A stretch of DNA of 64,000 bases from Pontixanthobacter luteolus (GCF_009828095.1 NZ_WTYP01000002.1:625001-689000), one strand, 5' to 3'. Positions 36,754 through 46,433 are shown, numbered from the stretch's first letter. The notes: generated by a model not told the origin, from the sequence alone. A program made the numbers and translations.

Positions 36754-38187
36754 ATGACACCGATCCGCAAAGCAATCACTGCGACACTGTGTGCCGCTGC
36801 AGTCTACAGCCTGCCGGTGGCGGCCCAGACGCCCAGCCCTGTCGCCGCAGTGGAGGCGCAACAGGATCGGACCGAGCGTGTGGCGCAGCAGATATGGGAC
36901 TGGGCAGAACTGGGCTATCTCGAACTCAGGTCCAGCGGACTACTGCGCAGCGAATTGCGTTCGGAAGGTTTCGCACTGCGCGAAGGCGTCGCAGGCATCC
37001 CGACTGCGTTCATCGCGGAATGGGGTGAAGGCGGGCCGGTGATTGCGCTGCTCGCTGAATTCGATGCCTTGCCGGGCATAAACCAGTCGGCGGCCCCGGT
37101 GCGCGAACCTGTCGAAGGCAAGGGTGCGGCGCATGCTTGCGGGCACAATCTGTTTGGTGCCGGTTCGCTGACGGCTGCAATCGCGATCAAGGAATGGCTC
37201 GAAGCAACCGGCACCCCTGGCCGAGTCCGGCTGTATGGCACCCCGGCGGAAGAAGGCGGATCGGGCAAGGTTTACATGGTCCGCGCCGGACTGTTCGACG
37301 ATGTCGACTTCACGGTCGATTGGCATCCTGATGACGAAAACTCGGCCGCAGCGCGCACCACGCTTGCCAATCGTTCGGCCAAATTCCGTTTCCGCGGCGT
37401 TTCGGCCCATGCCGCCGGTGCGCCTGAGCGCGCCCGTTCTGCGCTGGATGGGGTGGAGGCGATGAACATGATGGTGAACATGATGCGCGAGCACACCAGC
37501 ATGGATACCCGCATCCACTACGTCATTACCGAAGGCGGCGCCGCGCCAAACGTGGTGCCCGATTTTGCGGAAGTGTTTTATTATGTCCGCCACTCGGACG
37601 CGGACGAGGTTCGTGCATTATGGGAAAGGCTGGAAAGCACCGCCCGAGGCGCGGCGATGGGCACCGGTACGACCGTGGATTGGGAAATCATTCACGGTAA
37701 CAATCCCAAGCTCGTGAACGAGACGCTTCAACAAGCGCTCGATACCAAACTGAGGGAACTGGGCGGGTTCACGTACACCGATGCGGAAAAGGAATGGGCC
37801 AGCGAGATCAGCGCCAGCCTTGGCGATTCGGCCAAGCCGCTGGATCAGGTGGGCGAGATTCAGCCCTATGACATCACGCTGGGCTACGGCTCGACCGATG
37901 TGGGTGATGTGTCCTGGGCAACTCCGACTGTCAGCCTGCGTGCTGCGACATGGGTGCCGGGCACCAGTTCACACAGCTGGCAATCCGCCGCCGCCAGCGG
38001 CCATTCAATTGGCGTAAAGGGCGCGCAATTCGCAGCCAAGGCAATGGCCGTGATGGCGGCTGAGCTCTATCTCAATCCTGAACTGCGGGCAGCGGCGCGG
38101 GCAGAATTCGATGCGTCACGCGGGCCGGATTATGTCTACGAATCGCTTCTTGGGGACCGGGATCCACCGCTCGACTATCGCAAGTAA
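36754..38187 (+). CDS. Secreted M20-family amidohydrolase (AbgB-like)
   Basis: The 477-residue protein has a signal peptide (MTPIRKAITATLCAAAVYSLPVAAQ), so it is periplasmic. The M20 metallopeptidase motifs are present: HACGHN (metal), PAEEGGSGK (catalytic Glu) and VDWHPDDEN, with a lid domain in the middle (SAKFRFRGVSAHAAGAPERARSALDGVE). It is closest in layout to AbgB, which hydrolyses p-aminobenzoyl-glutamate, but exported forms act on other amide substrates. The substrate is undefined. Confidence 0.82.
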   Translation: MTPIRKAITATLCAAAVYSLPVAAQTPSPVAAVEAQQDRTERVAQQIWDWAELGYLELRSSGLLRSELRSEGFALREGVAGIPTAFIAEWGEGGPVIALLAEFDALPGINQSAAPVREPVEGKGAAHACGHNLFGAGSLTAAIAIKEWLEATGTPGRVRLYGTPAEEGGSGKVYMVRAGLFDDVDFTVDWHPDDENSAAARTTLANRSAKFRFRGVSAHAAGAPERARSALDGVEAMNMMVNMMREHTSMDTRIHYVITEGGAAPNVVPDFAEVFYYVRHSDADEVRALWERLESTARGAAMGTGTTVDWEIIHGNNPKLVNETLQQALDTKLRELGGFTYTDAEKEWASEISASLGDSAKPLDQVGEIQPYDITLGYGSTDVGDVSWATPTVSLRAATWVPGTSSHSWQSAAASGHSIGVKGAQFAAKAMAVMAAELYLNPELRAAARAEFDASRGPDYVYESLLGDRDPPLDYRK

Positions 38188-38195
38188 GCGGAAAA

Positions 38196-38636
38196 TCAGC
38201 CGCCGGATTTGCTGGCCAGCATTTGCAAGGTCTGGCCAATCGGGCTGATGTCATATCCTGCCTGACGTGCGGATTCGGCGATTTTGCTGACGTCCGCCCC
38301 TGCATCCGCTTGCGCGAGCGACCACAGGAAGGTGGAACGCGTGCCAGAGCGGCAATAGGCAAGCACGTTGCCCTCGGTTTGGTCCAGTGCTTGGCGCATC
38401 GCATCGACTTGGGGCAAGCTGAAGCCGGCCGATGACACAGGGATCGCCACGTATTCGATTCCCGCGTCCCGCGCGGCTTGTTCGATTTCCGAGCCGGGGG
38501 TCTGGTCAGGTGCCTCGCCATCGGGCCGATTGTTGACGATCAGCGTCACGCCCAGTGCCGCAGCATCCCGGATATCGGATGGGCTGATTTGCGGGCTGGC
38601 CATCACCTGCTCACTCAACTGCCGGAAATCACTCAT
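38196..38636 (-). CDS. TIGR01244 / DUF442-type phosphatase-like protein
   Basis: The 146-residue protein has a tyrosine-phosphatase-like fold with the P-loop CRSGTRST, the C-x5-R signature, after VLAY. This matches the TIGR01244/DUF442 family, often found beside beta-lactamase-like sulphur dioxygenases and linked to sulphide or persulphide metabolism. Here it stands alone, 8 bases from the convergent M20 gene. Whether it is a phosphatase or a sulphurtransferase cannot be told. Confidence 0.78.
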   Translation of the reverse strand: MSDFRQLSEQVMASPQISPSDIRDAAALGVTLIVNNRPDGEAPDQTPGSEIEQAARDAGIEYVAIPVSSAGFSLPQVDAMRQALDQTEGNVLAYCRSGTRSTFLWSLAQADAGADVSKIAESARQAGYDISPIGQTLQMLASKSGG

Positions 38637-38789
38637 GTCGTCTCCTGTTTACGCTCGCCATGTGCCTGATGGGTGGACGCGCTGCAACCATATCGCCATG
38701 CGAAAATGTCACAATCATGCGCCAGACAGGGGCACAAAGTTAAATCATTCGCGCAACTGACGATTCTGCGCTATGTGTAAAGATTGATG

Positions 38790-38818
38790 GGAGGTTGCAG
38801 ACTGCGAGTCTTTTCTCC
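38790..38818 (+). promoter_or_regulatory. Two-tier hairpin in the leader of the cold-shock gene
   Basis: AGACT (38799-38803) and AGTCT (38807-38811) pair around GCG, and outer GGAG (38790-38793) can pair with CTCC (38815-38818). The structure lies in the roughly 120-base region before the cold-shock start at 38897. Cold-shock mRNAs often have structured leaders that change with temperature, so a regulatory role is plausible but unproven. The following TTTT also allows an attenuator reading. Confidence 0.4.
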
Positions 38819-38896
38819 TGAACTGTTTGGCGCGCTTCCGCTCGCGTTGCCGGCAAATTGAATATCGGGCGGAGATACGAAGGTACGTTTTAAGTT

Positions 38897-39700
38897 ATGG
38901 GTTATGATAAAGGGCGCCGTGGTCGGGGCCGTGATAAGCGCGATGGTTTCGGTGAAGAGAGCTTCGATCCGTTCGGTGGCGGCAGCAATTTCGGCGGTGA
39001 CAGCTATGGCGGCGGCGACCGTTTTGGTGGCGGCAATGACCGGTTCGGCGGCGGCGGTGGCGGTGATCGCTTCGGCGGCGGCGGCGGCGGTCGTGGTCCC
39101 GGTGGTGGCGGCGGAGGATTCCGCGGCGGCCAAGGCGGCGGCGGCGGCGGTGGTGGCGGCGGTTTCAACCGCATGCCCGCTCAGGTTGTCGGCACCGGCA
39201 AGGGCGTCGTAAAATTCTTCAACGGCCAGAAGGGCTTCGGCTTCATCCAGCAAGAGGGCGGCGGCGAAGACGTTTTCGTTCACATCAGTGCTGTTGAGCG
39301 CGCCGGCCTTGAAGGTCTGGCGGAAGGTCAGGGTCTTGAATTCAATCTGGTCGATCGCGGCGGCAAAGTGTCGGCGCAGGACATCCAGATTGTCGGCGAT
39401 GTCATTCCTGTTGAACAGAGTGCCGGCGGCGGCAATGCTGATCGCGGCGGCGATCGCGGCGGAGCCCCGCAGCGTGAACTGACCGGTGAAAAAGCTACCG
39501 GGACCGTCAAATTCTTCAATTCGATGAAGGGTTTTGGCTTCCTCGTACGGGACGATGGTCAACCAGACGCATTCGTGCATATCAGCGCGGTCGAGCGTTC
39601 GGGCCTCTCGGCTCTCAACGAAGGCGAACGCTATCAGTTCGACCTTGAAGTGGACCGACGCGGTAAACATTCAGCGGTGAACCTCGTTCCGGCCGAATAA
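38897..39700 (+). CDS. Double cold-shock-domain protein with Gly-rich N-terminus
   Basis: The 267-residue protein has a Gly-, Arg-, Phe- and Asp-rich N-terminus (1-92) with FGGG and RGG-like repeats and a run of nine or more Gly (80-89). Two cold-shock domains follow (about 99-165 and 199-265), with RNP1 motifs KGFGFI (112-117) and KGFGFL (211-216) and RNP2 motifs VFVHI and AFVHI. It binds single-stranded RNA or DNA, probably as an RNA chaperone. The two-domain layout is common in alphaproteobacteria; the long disordered head is unusual and suggests condensate formation or RNA clustering. The Gly run makes the DNA a GGC microsatellite (about 39030-39165). Confidence 0.9.
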   Translation: MGYDKGRRGRGRDKRDGFGEESFDPFGGGSNFGGDSYGGGDRFGGGNDRFGGGGGGDRFGGGGGGRGPGGGGGGFRGGQGGGGGGGGGGFNRMPAQVVGTGKGVVKFFNGQKGFGFIQQEGGGEDVFVHISAVERAGLEGLAEGQGLEFNLVDRGGKVSAQDIQIVGDVIPVEQSAGGGNADRGGDRGGAPQRELTGEKATGTVKFFNSMKGFGFLVRDDGQPDAFVHISAVERSGLSALNEGERYQFDLEVDRRGKHSAVNLVPAE

Positions 39701-39745
39701 GCCGAACAGTTCACAGCTGCACTTGATCCGGGGTCTGGTTGCCAA

Positions 39746-39795
39746 CCGAATATTCGGCCAACCAATTGACCAAACTGGTTTCAAGTGAATAGATA
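39746..39795 (+). promoter_or_regulatory. Palindrome and candidate promoter before argD
   Basis: CCGAATATTCGG (39746-39757) is a perfect 12-bp palindrome. TTGACC at 39766-39771 and TAGATA at 39790-39795 form a -35/-10-like pair with an 18-base spacer, just downstream of it. Transcription would start near 39802, 60 bases before argD. The palindrome may be an operator for arginine control or another regulator. The -10 is only a partial match. Confidence 0.45.
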
Positions 39796-39861
39796 TTTTG
39801 AATGGCGGCTCCTATGGGGTCGCCATTCGCATTTGACGCTTTGGAAACAGGAATTTTCGCA

Positions 39862-41052
39862 ATGGCCATCACCCCGCTCATGCCCGTCTACCCTCGCTGC
39901 GGAGTCCGTCCGGTGCGCGGTGACCACTGCCACCTGATTGACGAAGACGGCACGCGCTATCTCGATTTCGCCAGCGGCATCGCGGTGAACCTGCTCGGCC
40001 ATTCGCACCCCGGCCTGATCGGAGCGATCCAGAAACAAGCGGGAACGCTGATGCATGTGAGCAACCTTTACGGCAGCCCGCAGGGTGAGAAGCTGGCGCA
40101 AATGCTGGTAGACAACACTTTTGCCGACACCGTGTTCTTCACCAATTCCGGCGCAGAGGCGGTTGAAACGGCGATCAAGACGGCCCGCGCGTATCACCAG
40201 TCCATCGGCAACGAAGATCGATACGAACTCATCACCTTCACCAATGCCTTCCATGGCCGGACCATGGCCACCATCAGTGCCTCCAATCAGGAGAAGATGC
40301 ACAAGGGCTTCATGCCCCTGCTCGAAGGGTTCAAATATTGCGAATTCGATGATCTGGAGATGGCGAAATCGCTGATCGGCCCCAAAACAGCCGGCTTTCT
40401 GGTAGAACCAATTCAGGGCGAAGGCGGTATTCGCCCTGCATCCGACGAATTCATGCAGGGCCTGCGCGCGCTTGCCGACGAACACGATTTGATGCTGGTT
40501 CTGGACGAAGTGCAGTGCGGCGTTGCTCGTACCGGCACGCTCTATGCCTATGAACAATACGGGATCGTCCCTGACATCGTCGCGACTGCAAAGGGCATCG
40601 GTGGCGGTTTTCCTCTTGGCGCTTGCCTCGCAACGGAAAAAGCCGCGCGCGGCATGACCTTTGGCACGCATGGTTCCACCTATGGCGGCAACCCGCTGGC
40701 CATGGCTGCTGGTACTGCGGTCATGGAAGCTGTTGCCAACGAGGAATTTCTCGCCTCCGTGCGCGACAAAGGCGAACGCATCCGCACCCGTCTGGAACAG
40801 TTCATCGGCAATTACCCGGATCTGTTCGAACTGGTTCGCGGCAAGGGCCTGATGCTCGGGTTGAAGATGAAGGTGGAGAGTCGCCCGTTCTTCGTTCACC
40901 TGCGCGATAACCACCAGTTGATGATGGTTGCTGCCGGCGACAACACCCTGCGGCTTCTTCCGCCGCTGGTGATCGGAGATGAAGAGATTGACGAATTCTT
41001 CGACAAACTGTCGGCCGGCGCCGCCGACTATGTAATTCCCGAAGCAAGCTAG
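39862..41052 (+). CDS. argD: Acetylornithine aminotransferase
   Basis: The 396-residue PLP enzyme converts N-acetylglutamate semialdehyde to acetylornithine in arginine synthesis. It has the class III aminotransferase motifs [37 protein letters not shown] and the PLP Lys in [14 protein letters not shown]. The start at 39862 has ACAGGA before it; the ATG at 39802 in frame lies near the presumed transcription start. argF follows 8 bases downstream. Confidence 0.95.
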   Translation: MAITPLMPVYPRCGVRPVRGDHCHLIDEDGTRYLDFASGIAVNLLGHSHPGLIGAIQKQAGTLMHVSNLYGSPQGEKLAQMLVDNTFADTVFFTNSGAEAVETAIKTARAYHQSIGNEDRYELITFTNAFHGRTMATISASNQEKMHKGFMPLLEGFKYCEFDDLEMAKSLIGPKTAGFLVEPIQGEGGIRPASDEFMQGLRALADEHDLMLVLDEVQCGVARTGTLYAYEQYGIVPDIVATAKGIGGGFPLGACLATEKAARGMTFGTHGSTYGGNPLAMAAGTAVMEAVANEEFLASVRDKGERIRTRLEQFIGNYPDLFELVRGKGLMLGLKMKVESRPFFVHLRDNHQLMMVAAGDNTLRLLPPLVIGDEEIDEFFDKLSAGAADYVIPEAS

Positions 41053-41060
41053 GACTGACC

Positions 41061-41993
41061 ATGCAAAGCCCTCGGCACTTTCTCGACCTTTCCGATGCAG
41101 GCGGCGATGCCATTGCCGCCATGATTACTGATGCGCAGGAGCGAAAGGCGGCGAGGGCAGACTGGCCGAAAGGCCGTGCAGATGCAGATCGCCCGCTTGA
41201 TGGGCATGTGCTGGCGATGATCTTCGAGAAGAACTCGACCCGTACACGGGTGAGTTTCGACATGGCTATGCGCCAACTCGGCGGAAGTGCCTTTGTCCTT
41301 GATTCGGGAACCAGCCAGCTCGGGCGCGGGGAAAGCATCGCCGACACTGCGCGGGTACTTAGCCGCATGGCAGATGCGATCATGCTGCGCACAGACGATC
41401 ACGCCAAGATCGAGGAGATGGCCAGATACGCCACAGTCCCCGTGATCAATGGCCTGACTGATCGCTCGCACCCATGCCAGATCGTGGCCGACCTGCTCAC
41501 TGTAATTGAGCATGGCAAGGCGCTGCCGGGTCTTGAGATCGCATGGCTTGGTGATGGCAATAATGTCCTGCATTCCATCCTCGAAGCGGCCAGCCTGATG
41601 AAATTCAATGTTCGGGTTGCAACCCCGGCCGGATACGAGCCCGAGGAGGAATTCGTGCAGATGGCGCGTAATGCCGGCTCGCGAGTGGATCTGACGCAGC
41701 ATGCCGGTGCTGCTGCCGAAGGTGCGGATGTGCTTGTCACCGATACCTGGATTTCCATGGGTCAGGAAAATGCAGCTGAGAAGCTCGCCGCGATGGCGCC
41801 GTACCAGGTCAACGATGCACTGATGGCCAAGGCGAAACCCGGTGCCATCTTCTTGCACTGCTTGCCCGCGCATGTCGGTGATGAGGTGAACGAAAGCGTG
41901 TTCGAGGGCCCGCAATCGGTGGTCTTTGACGAGGCTGAGAACCGCATCCACGCCCAGAAATCGGTCCTGCTGTGGGCACATAACAAGCTCTGA
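41061..41993 (+). CDS. argF: Ornithine carbamoyltransferase
   Basis: The 310-residue enzyme joins ornithine and carbamoyl phosphate to make citrulline. It shows the carbamoyl phosphate motif STRTRVSF, then [10 protein letters not shown], and the ornithine site [11 protein letters not shown]. It lies 8 bases after argD, and hslO begins 46 bases after its stop on the same strand. Confidence 0.95.
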   Translation: MQSPRHFLDLSDAGGDAIAAMITDAQERKAARADWPKGRADADRPLDGHVLAMIFEKNSTRTRVSFDMAMRQLGGSAFVLDSGTSQLGRGESIADTARVLSRMADAIMLRTDDHAKIEEMARYATVPVINGLTDRSHPCQIVADLLTVIEHGKALPGLEIAWLGDGNNVLHSILEAASLMKFNVRVATPAGYEPEEEFVQMARNAGSRVDLTQHAGAAAEGADVLVTDTWISMGQENAAEKLAAMAPYQVNDALMAKAKPGAIFLHCLPAHVGDEVNESVFEGPQSVVFDEAENRIHAQKSVLLWAHNKL

Positions 41994-42039
41994 CGCCGGC
42001 GCTCCTAGCTTTCCTGGTCTTGCTACCCATATTCACGCA

Positions 42040-42933
42040 ATGACCAAACAAATCGAAACATTCAGCGACCAGCTGCTGTCATTCACGCTGCCCGGGCAAA
42101 ATGCCCGCGGGCGGAGCGTGCGGCTTGACGGTGTTCTGGATGAAGTTCTTTCCGCGCATGAATACCCTCCTGCAATCACGCATTTGCTGGCAGAGGCGCT
42201 AACGTTGACCGCGCTGATCGGCGGCCTGCAGAAAGATGCAGGCGGGCAGATGACCATGCAGGCCCAGACCGAGCAAGGCGTTGTAAACCTGCTTGTGTGT
42301 GATTTTCGCGGCGGGGAACTGCGCGGGTATGTCGATTTCGATGCAGATCGGCTGTCCGACCTCGGGGCGAACCCGTCGCTGTTCGCTCTGTTCGGCAAGG
42401 GTTATCTAGCAATCACGATCGACGGTGCAGGCAAGGAAGGTCGCTATCAGGGGATTGTCCCGCTGGAGGGCGATTCGCTTGCCCAGGCCTGTGAAACCTA
42501 CTTCGTGCAATCGGAGCAGATACCGACGCTGATACGGGTCGCGATCAAGGGCGAACAGTCAGGCGCACTCGCATCTGGCCTGTTGATCCAGCACCTTCCC
42601 GATGGGGAAGAGGGGCGCGAACGGCTTCATGTCCGCCTCGATCATCCAGAATGGGAGCATGTTTCGATTCTGGCTGGCAGCATCAAGCACGACGAATTGC
42701 TCGATCGTTCGCTGTCGATGGAAGGCATCGTCTGGCGCTTGTTCCATGAAGAGGACGAAATTCGGGTCGAAACAGGATCACACCTGACGCGCGGCTGCCG
42801 CTGCACGGTGGCTCATTATCAAGATGTGCTGGGCCGCTTTCCGGAAGCCGAGAGGGCAGAAATGCGCAATGACGATGGCTTGATCCTCGTCGATTGCGCC
42901 TTCTGTTCGAAGGTATTTCCGATTTCGGTTTAG
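42040..42933 (+). CDS. hslO: Redox-regulated chaperone Hsp33
   Basis: The 297-residue chaperone is activated by oxidation. The C-terminus has the zinc-binding cysteines GCRC and DCAFC (CxC and CxxC), which form disulphides under oxidative stress and unfold the linker. The N-terminal part holds the client-binding domain. The start at 42040 (MTKQIETF) fits the family better than the in-frame ATG at 41926, which is inside argF. Confidence 0.93.
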   Translation: MTKQIETFSDQLLSFTLPGQNARGRSVRLDGVLDEVLSAHEYPPAITHLLAEALTLTALIGGLQKDAGGQMTMQAQTEQGVVNLLVCDFRGGELRGYVDFDADRLSDLGANPSLFALFGKGYLAITIDGAGKEGRYQGIVPLEGDSLAQACETYFVQSEQIPTLIRVAIKGEQSGALASGLLIQHLPDGEEGRERLHVRLDHPEWEHVSILAGSIKHDELLDRSLSMEGIVWRLFHEEDEIRVETGSHLTRGCRCTVAHYQDVLGRFPEAERAEMRNDDGLILVDCAFCSKVFPISV

Positions 42934-42991
42934 GAACTTTCCATACTTTGGAACGATTTGGTCCAACGGCCACTTGTGGTAAGAGGTGAAT

Positions 42992-43432
42992 ATGAAGATC
43001 GCAAAATATCAGATCGGCAAAGGGCCCGTGTTGCGCGCTGGCGCGCTGCGTCTGGCACTTGGCGCATTTGCGCTCGGCGTGGCCGCCGCACCTACCGCTG
43101 CACAGGCGCCAGCCCTCGCCATGCTTGATGGTCTTACCAAGGGTCAGTGGGAAATCCGTTTTCGTGATGGCAGTGCCAGCCGCAAAATTTGCGTCAGAAC
43201 CGGTAGGGAATTGATCCAGCTCCGCCATGCAAAACCCAATTGCAGCCGCTTTGTAGTGGAAGATTCCGCCAACGAAGTGACGGTTCAATACACTTGCAAG
43301 GGTGACGGGTACGGACGGACCAATATCAGGCGCGAAACAGCGTCTCTGGTACAAATTCAGGGGCAGGGCATCGACGGAAGCCTGCCGTTTGAATTCACCG
43401 CAGAAGCACGACGCACGGGTGCCTGCAGGTAA
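42992..43432 (+). CDS. Secreted DUF3617-like protein
   Basis: The 146-residue protein has an N-terminal signal-like segment (VLRAGALRLALGAFALGVAAAPTAAQ) and a beta-rich remainder beginning GQWEIRFRDG, which resembles DUF3617, a family of exported proteins of unknown role. Cysteines in KICVRT, PNCSRF, YTCKGD and GACR suggest disulphides. AAGAGG lies 5 bases before the ATG at 42992. It lies 58 bases after hslO. Confidence 0.68.
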   Translation: MKIAKYQIGKGPVLRAGALRLALGAFALGVAAAPTAAQAPALAMLDGLTKGQWEIRFRDGSASRKICVRTGRELIQLRHAKPNCSRFVVEDSANEVTVQYTCKGDGYGRTNIRRETASLVQIQGQGIDGSLPFEFTAEARRTGACR

Positions 43433-43491
43433 TATCCGGCGATTGAATCGCGGGATTGCCGAACTATCCATTTCGGACTAGCCCCGAATGG

Positions 43492-44184
43492 ATGACTTCT
43501 CAGAAAGATAATTCAGGCAGACAGGCTGTGGTTCTGTTGTCGGGCGGGCTCGACTCCATGGTCTCGGGTGCGATTGCACGCGAAAGCGGTTTTGCGCTGA
43601 ATGCTCTTACCATCGATTATGGCCAGCGTCACAGGATCGAGATCGAATCGGCTCGGTCGATCGCAAAAGAGCTAGGCTGCGTCAGGCATGTGATCTTGCC
43701 GCTCGACCTGCGGGCGTTCGGCGGATCTGCTTTGACCGACGATATCGATGTGCCGAAAGACGGGGTCGGGGACGATATCCCGGTGACCTACGTGCCAGCC
43801 CGCAATCTCGTCTTTCTATCGCTCACATCAGCTTGGGCAGAGGCGGTTGGCGCGAGTGATATCTTCATTGGAGTGAATGCGCTCGACTATTCGGGCTATC
43901 CCGATTGTCGCCCTGAATTTATTGCCAGTTTCACCGAAACGGCGCGGCTGGGAACGAAGGCGGGGGTAGAGGGGCACCCATTCAAAATCCACACACCGCT
44001 GCAACACATGAGCAAGGCAGACATCGCACGCGAAGCAAGCCGTTTGGGTCTCGATACAGGCCTTAGCTGGTCATGCTACGATCCAACTGATGACGGATTG
44101 GCGTGCGGGGTTTGCGATAGCTGTCGTTTGCGGCAAAAGGGCTTTGCCGAAGCAGGCCTTCAGGACGGGATCATCTATGAATAA
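43492..44184 (+). CDS. queC: 7-cyano-7-deazaguanine synthase
   Basis: The 230-residue ATP-dependent enzyme makes preQ0, the precursor of queuosine in tRNA. It has the PP-loop LSGGLDS near the N-terminus, YVPARN, NALDYSGYPDCR and the C-terminal zinc site CGVCDSCRLR. The start is ATG at 43492; a TTG at 43456 would add 12 residues. The next gene, an MFS transporter, overlaps its 3' end by 8 bases, so the two are translated together. Confidence 0.93.
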   Translation: MTSQKDNSGRQAVVLLSGGLDSMVSGAIARESGFALNALTIDYGQRHRIEIESARSIAKELGCVRHVILPLDLRAFGGSALTDDIDVPKDGVGDDIPVTYVPARNLVFLSLTSAWAEAVGASDIFIGVNALDYSGYPDCRPEFIASFTETARLGTKAGVEGHPFKIHTPLQHMSKADIAREASRLGLDTGLSWSCYDPTDDGLACGVCDSCRLRQKGFAEAGLQDGIIYE

Positions 44185-45763
44185 TGAAAACCAGGATACC
44201 GGCGTAGCTCCGGCGGATACCGACGCGCAAAAGGTGCCCGCATACAGCTGGTATGCTCTCGGCGTTCTCGTAGTGATCTACATCCTGAACTTCGTCGACC
44301 GGAACATAATGTCGATCCTGGCGGAGGATATTAAAGCCGATCTCGGGATCGGGGACGATGATCTCGGCTTCCTCTACGGCACCGCTTTCGGTGTATTTTA
44401 CGCTCTGTTCGGTATTCCGCTGGGTAAGCTGGCCGACAGTTGGCACCGCATCCGCCTTATGACGATCGGTCTGGCGCTATGGTCTGCCATGACTGCGCTG
44501 TCCGGCTTCGCGAAAAGTTTCACTGCGCTCAGCTTCGCGCGGATCGGTGTTGGTGTCGGTGAGGCGACGGCCAGCCCGGCCGCTTATTCGCTAATTTCCG
44601 ACTGGTTCCCCAAACGGATGCGCGCGACTGCGTTGGCGATATATTCCTCGGGTCTATACCTCGGCGGCGGTATATCGCTGTTTATCGGCGGGCTTATCGT
44701 CGAACGCTGGAACAGCATTTATCCCGGCGGCGGACCGATGGGGCTGGCTGGCTGGCAGGCTGCGTTTCTCGCGGTTGGTTTCCCCGGCTTGCTTCTGGCG
44801 ATGCTTGTAATCACCCTGAAGGAGCCGGTGCGCGGCCAAGCTGATGGGATCATTTCAGAACCCGTTAGAGATCCATTCCGCGGGTTCCTGAACGAGCTTT
44901 TCGCCGTGATCCCGCCATTTACGTTCATTCAGGCCGCAAGACATGGCGCAAAGGCCTTTCTGGTGAACATAGTCGGTGCAGCCGTGATCGCAGGGACCGC
45001 CTATGGCCTGATCCTGATCACCGGCAACATCCCGCAATGGATCGCGCTTGGCGTGGGATATTACGCGGTGTTTTCATGGGCCACCTCTCTTCGCCGCCGT
45101 GATCCGCCGACCTTCGCGCTGATTTGGGGATCGCCAGCGTTTCTCTGCACCATTCTTGGCTATGGCATGGTCGCTTTTGCGTCATACGCTGTGACCTTCT
45201 GGGCTTCGCCTTATGCAATTCGTGTTCTGGGCGAATCGCCAAGTATTGTTGGCTGGTGGATTGGCGGACCGGGGGCAGTTGGCGGATTCCTCGGCGTCAT
45301 CGCTGGTGGCCGTGTCGCGGATTATCTACGTGAACGCCATCCCTCTGGACGATTGCTGGTGGTCATGTTCGGAGTCGTGGCTCCTGTCATCCCGCTGATC
45401 GTTGCCTTCACGACGTCTAGCTCGTTGTTGTTCTACTTCCTGAACTTCCTTATCAGCCTGTTCGCAAGCTCGGCGCTTGGTGCCGCTGCAGCGACATCGC
45501 AGGACCTTGTCCTGCCAAGGATGCGCGGCACGGCTACGGCAACATTCTTCCTTGCGACCACGCTGGTTGGCCTTGCGCTCGGCCCCTATCTGGCGGGCCA
45601 GGTTTCGACCGCCACCGGTAGTCTTTCGACCGGCGTGCTTTCGCTGTTGATTGCCGCACCTATCGGCATGATCCTCTTGGTCGCTGCCTATCGCCTCGTT
45701 CCGCGAGCTGAGGAGACGGTAATCGAACGCGCAAAGGATGCAGGCGAAGTCTTCGCCGCCTGA
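44177..45763 (+). CDS. MFS transporter (spinster-like)
   Basis: The 528-residue membrane protein has about 12 predicted transmembrane segments and the MFS loop motif GKLADSWHRIRLM between segments 2 and 3. N-terminal VIYILNFVDRNIMSILAE and RIGVGVGEATASPAAYSLISD are typical of the spinster-like group that exports or imports lipids, sugars or organic acids. It overlaps queC by 8 bases. The substrate is unknown; the link to queC raises, but does not prove, transport of a deazapurine. Confidence 0.82.
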   Translation: MNNENQDTGVAPADTDAQKVPAYSWYALGVLVVIYILNFVDRNIMSILAEDIKADLGIGDDDLGFLYGTAFGVFYALFGIPLGKLADSWHRIRLMTIGLALWSAMTALSGFAKSFTALSFARIGVGVGEATASPAAYSLISDWFPKRMRATALAIYSSGLYLGGGISLFIGGLIVERWNSIYPGGGPMGLAGWQAAFLAVGFPGLLLAMLVITLKEPVRGQADGIISEPVRDPFRGFLNELFAVIPPFTFIQAARHGAKAFLVNIVGAAVIAGTAYGLILITGNIPQWIALGVGYYAVFSWATSLRRRDPPTFALIWGSPAFLCTILGYGMVAFASYAVTFWASPYAIRVLGESPSIVGWWIGGPGAVGGFLGVIAGGRVADYLRERHPSGRLLVVMFGVVAPVIPLIVAFTTSSSLLFYFLNFLISLFASSALGAAAATSQDLVLPRMRGTATATFFLATTLVGLALGPYLAGQVSTATGSLSTGVLSLLIAAPIGMILLVAAYRLVPRAEETVIERAKDAGEVFAA

Positions 45764-45784
45764 CCGCTTTAGTTTAGGCTAGGG

Positions 45785-46342
45785 TCAGGACGCGCTTATG
45801 ACGGCACATGCAACTCGTGCGCCAGCGTCCCCCGCAGGATCGGATCTGTAGTCGTCCGGGCCTGCGTGGATGACGGTTGCCGTGCCATCGGCGTCAAAGA
45901 TCGATGGCACAATCTGGTCCGCCTCACCTTCAAGTGCGATTGTTGCGGTAGCCGTGCCATCTGCTGCGACTTCCAGATTGGGGAGGTCGCCAAGATGGCT
46001 GCCGCCTTCTGAAAGCTTTCCGTGTGTGGCACCGCCCGGATTCAAATGCCCGCCGGCGGACTTGAAATCTGGTGCGTCGCAGGCCCCTGTCGTGTGGAGA
46101 TGGAAACCGTGCTTGCCTTCGCTGAGGCCGTTGGCGGTGATTTGCGCTGTGATGGCGTTTCCTGATCTGAGGAGCTCAATGGTGCCGGCTGATGCGCCGT
46201 CAGCAAGCTGCAGGATACCAGTGCCAATCAGTTGCGGCTGATTCGCCGGGGTATCGGAATCAGATGCGCTATCGGCTGGGCCCGAGCAACCCGTAATAGC
46301 AAGCGTTGCCGTCAGTGCAGCGGGCAGTTTCAGAAAATGCAT
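45785..46342 (-). CDS. sodC: Cu/Zn superoxide dismutase, lipoprotein form
   Basis: The 185-residue enzyme detoxifies superoxide in the periplasm. A lipobox (LAITGC, Cys19) marks it as a lipoprotein. The metal ligands of the family are visible: HLH at His81 and His83, His99 (GGHLNP), His107, His116 and Asp119 (HLGD) and His159 (IHAGPDDY). Cys88 and Cys179 form the usual disulphide. It stands alone, transcribed away from the terminator of the ompA-like gene. Confidence 0.92.
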   Translation of the reverse strand: MHFLKLPAALTATLAITGCSGPADSASDSDTPANQPQLIGTGILQLADGASAGTIELLRSGNAITAQITANGLSEGKHGFHLHTTGACDAPDFKSAGGHLNPGGATHGKLSEGGSHLGDLPNLEVAADGTATATIALEGEADQIVPSIFDADGTATVIHAGPDDYRSDPAGDAGARVACAVISAS

Positions 46343-46378
46343 TCTAGCCTCCGTTAACGTGTGTCAGAGACTATAACG

Positions 46379-46405
46379 AAAAAGGGGCCGGATTGCTCCG
46401 ACCCC
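46379..46405 (-). terminator. Intrinsic terminator after the OmpA-like gene
   Basis: On the minus strand GGGGTCGGA pairs with TCCGGCCCC (plus-strand positions 46384-46392 and 46397-46405) with one G-U pair and loop GCAA, and is followed by TTTTT (46379-46383). It lies 29 bases past the stop of the OmpA-like gene. Its core resembles the terminator at 12137-12164. Confidence 0.85.
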
Positions 46406-46433
46406 TCTCCGATTTTTATTCGCTTCCGCGAAA

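Noticed and set aside
39030-39165. GGC-rich repeat as a CRISPR or mobile repeat
   Set aside because: It is in frame and encodes the Gly-rich head of the cold-shock protein; there are no spacers.
38771-39670. Open Ala/Thr-rich frame antisense to the cold-shock gene
   Set aside because: Its low-complexity sequence follows from the Gly codon repeat on the other strand.
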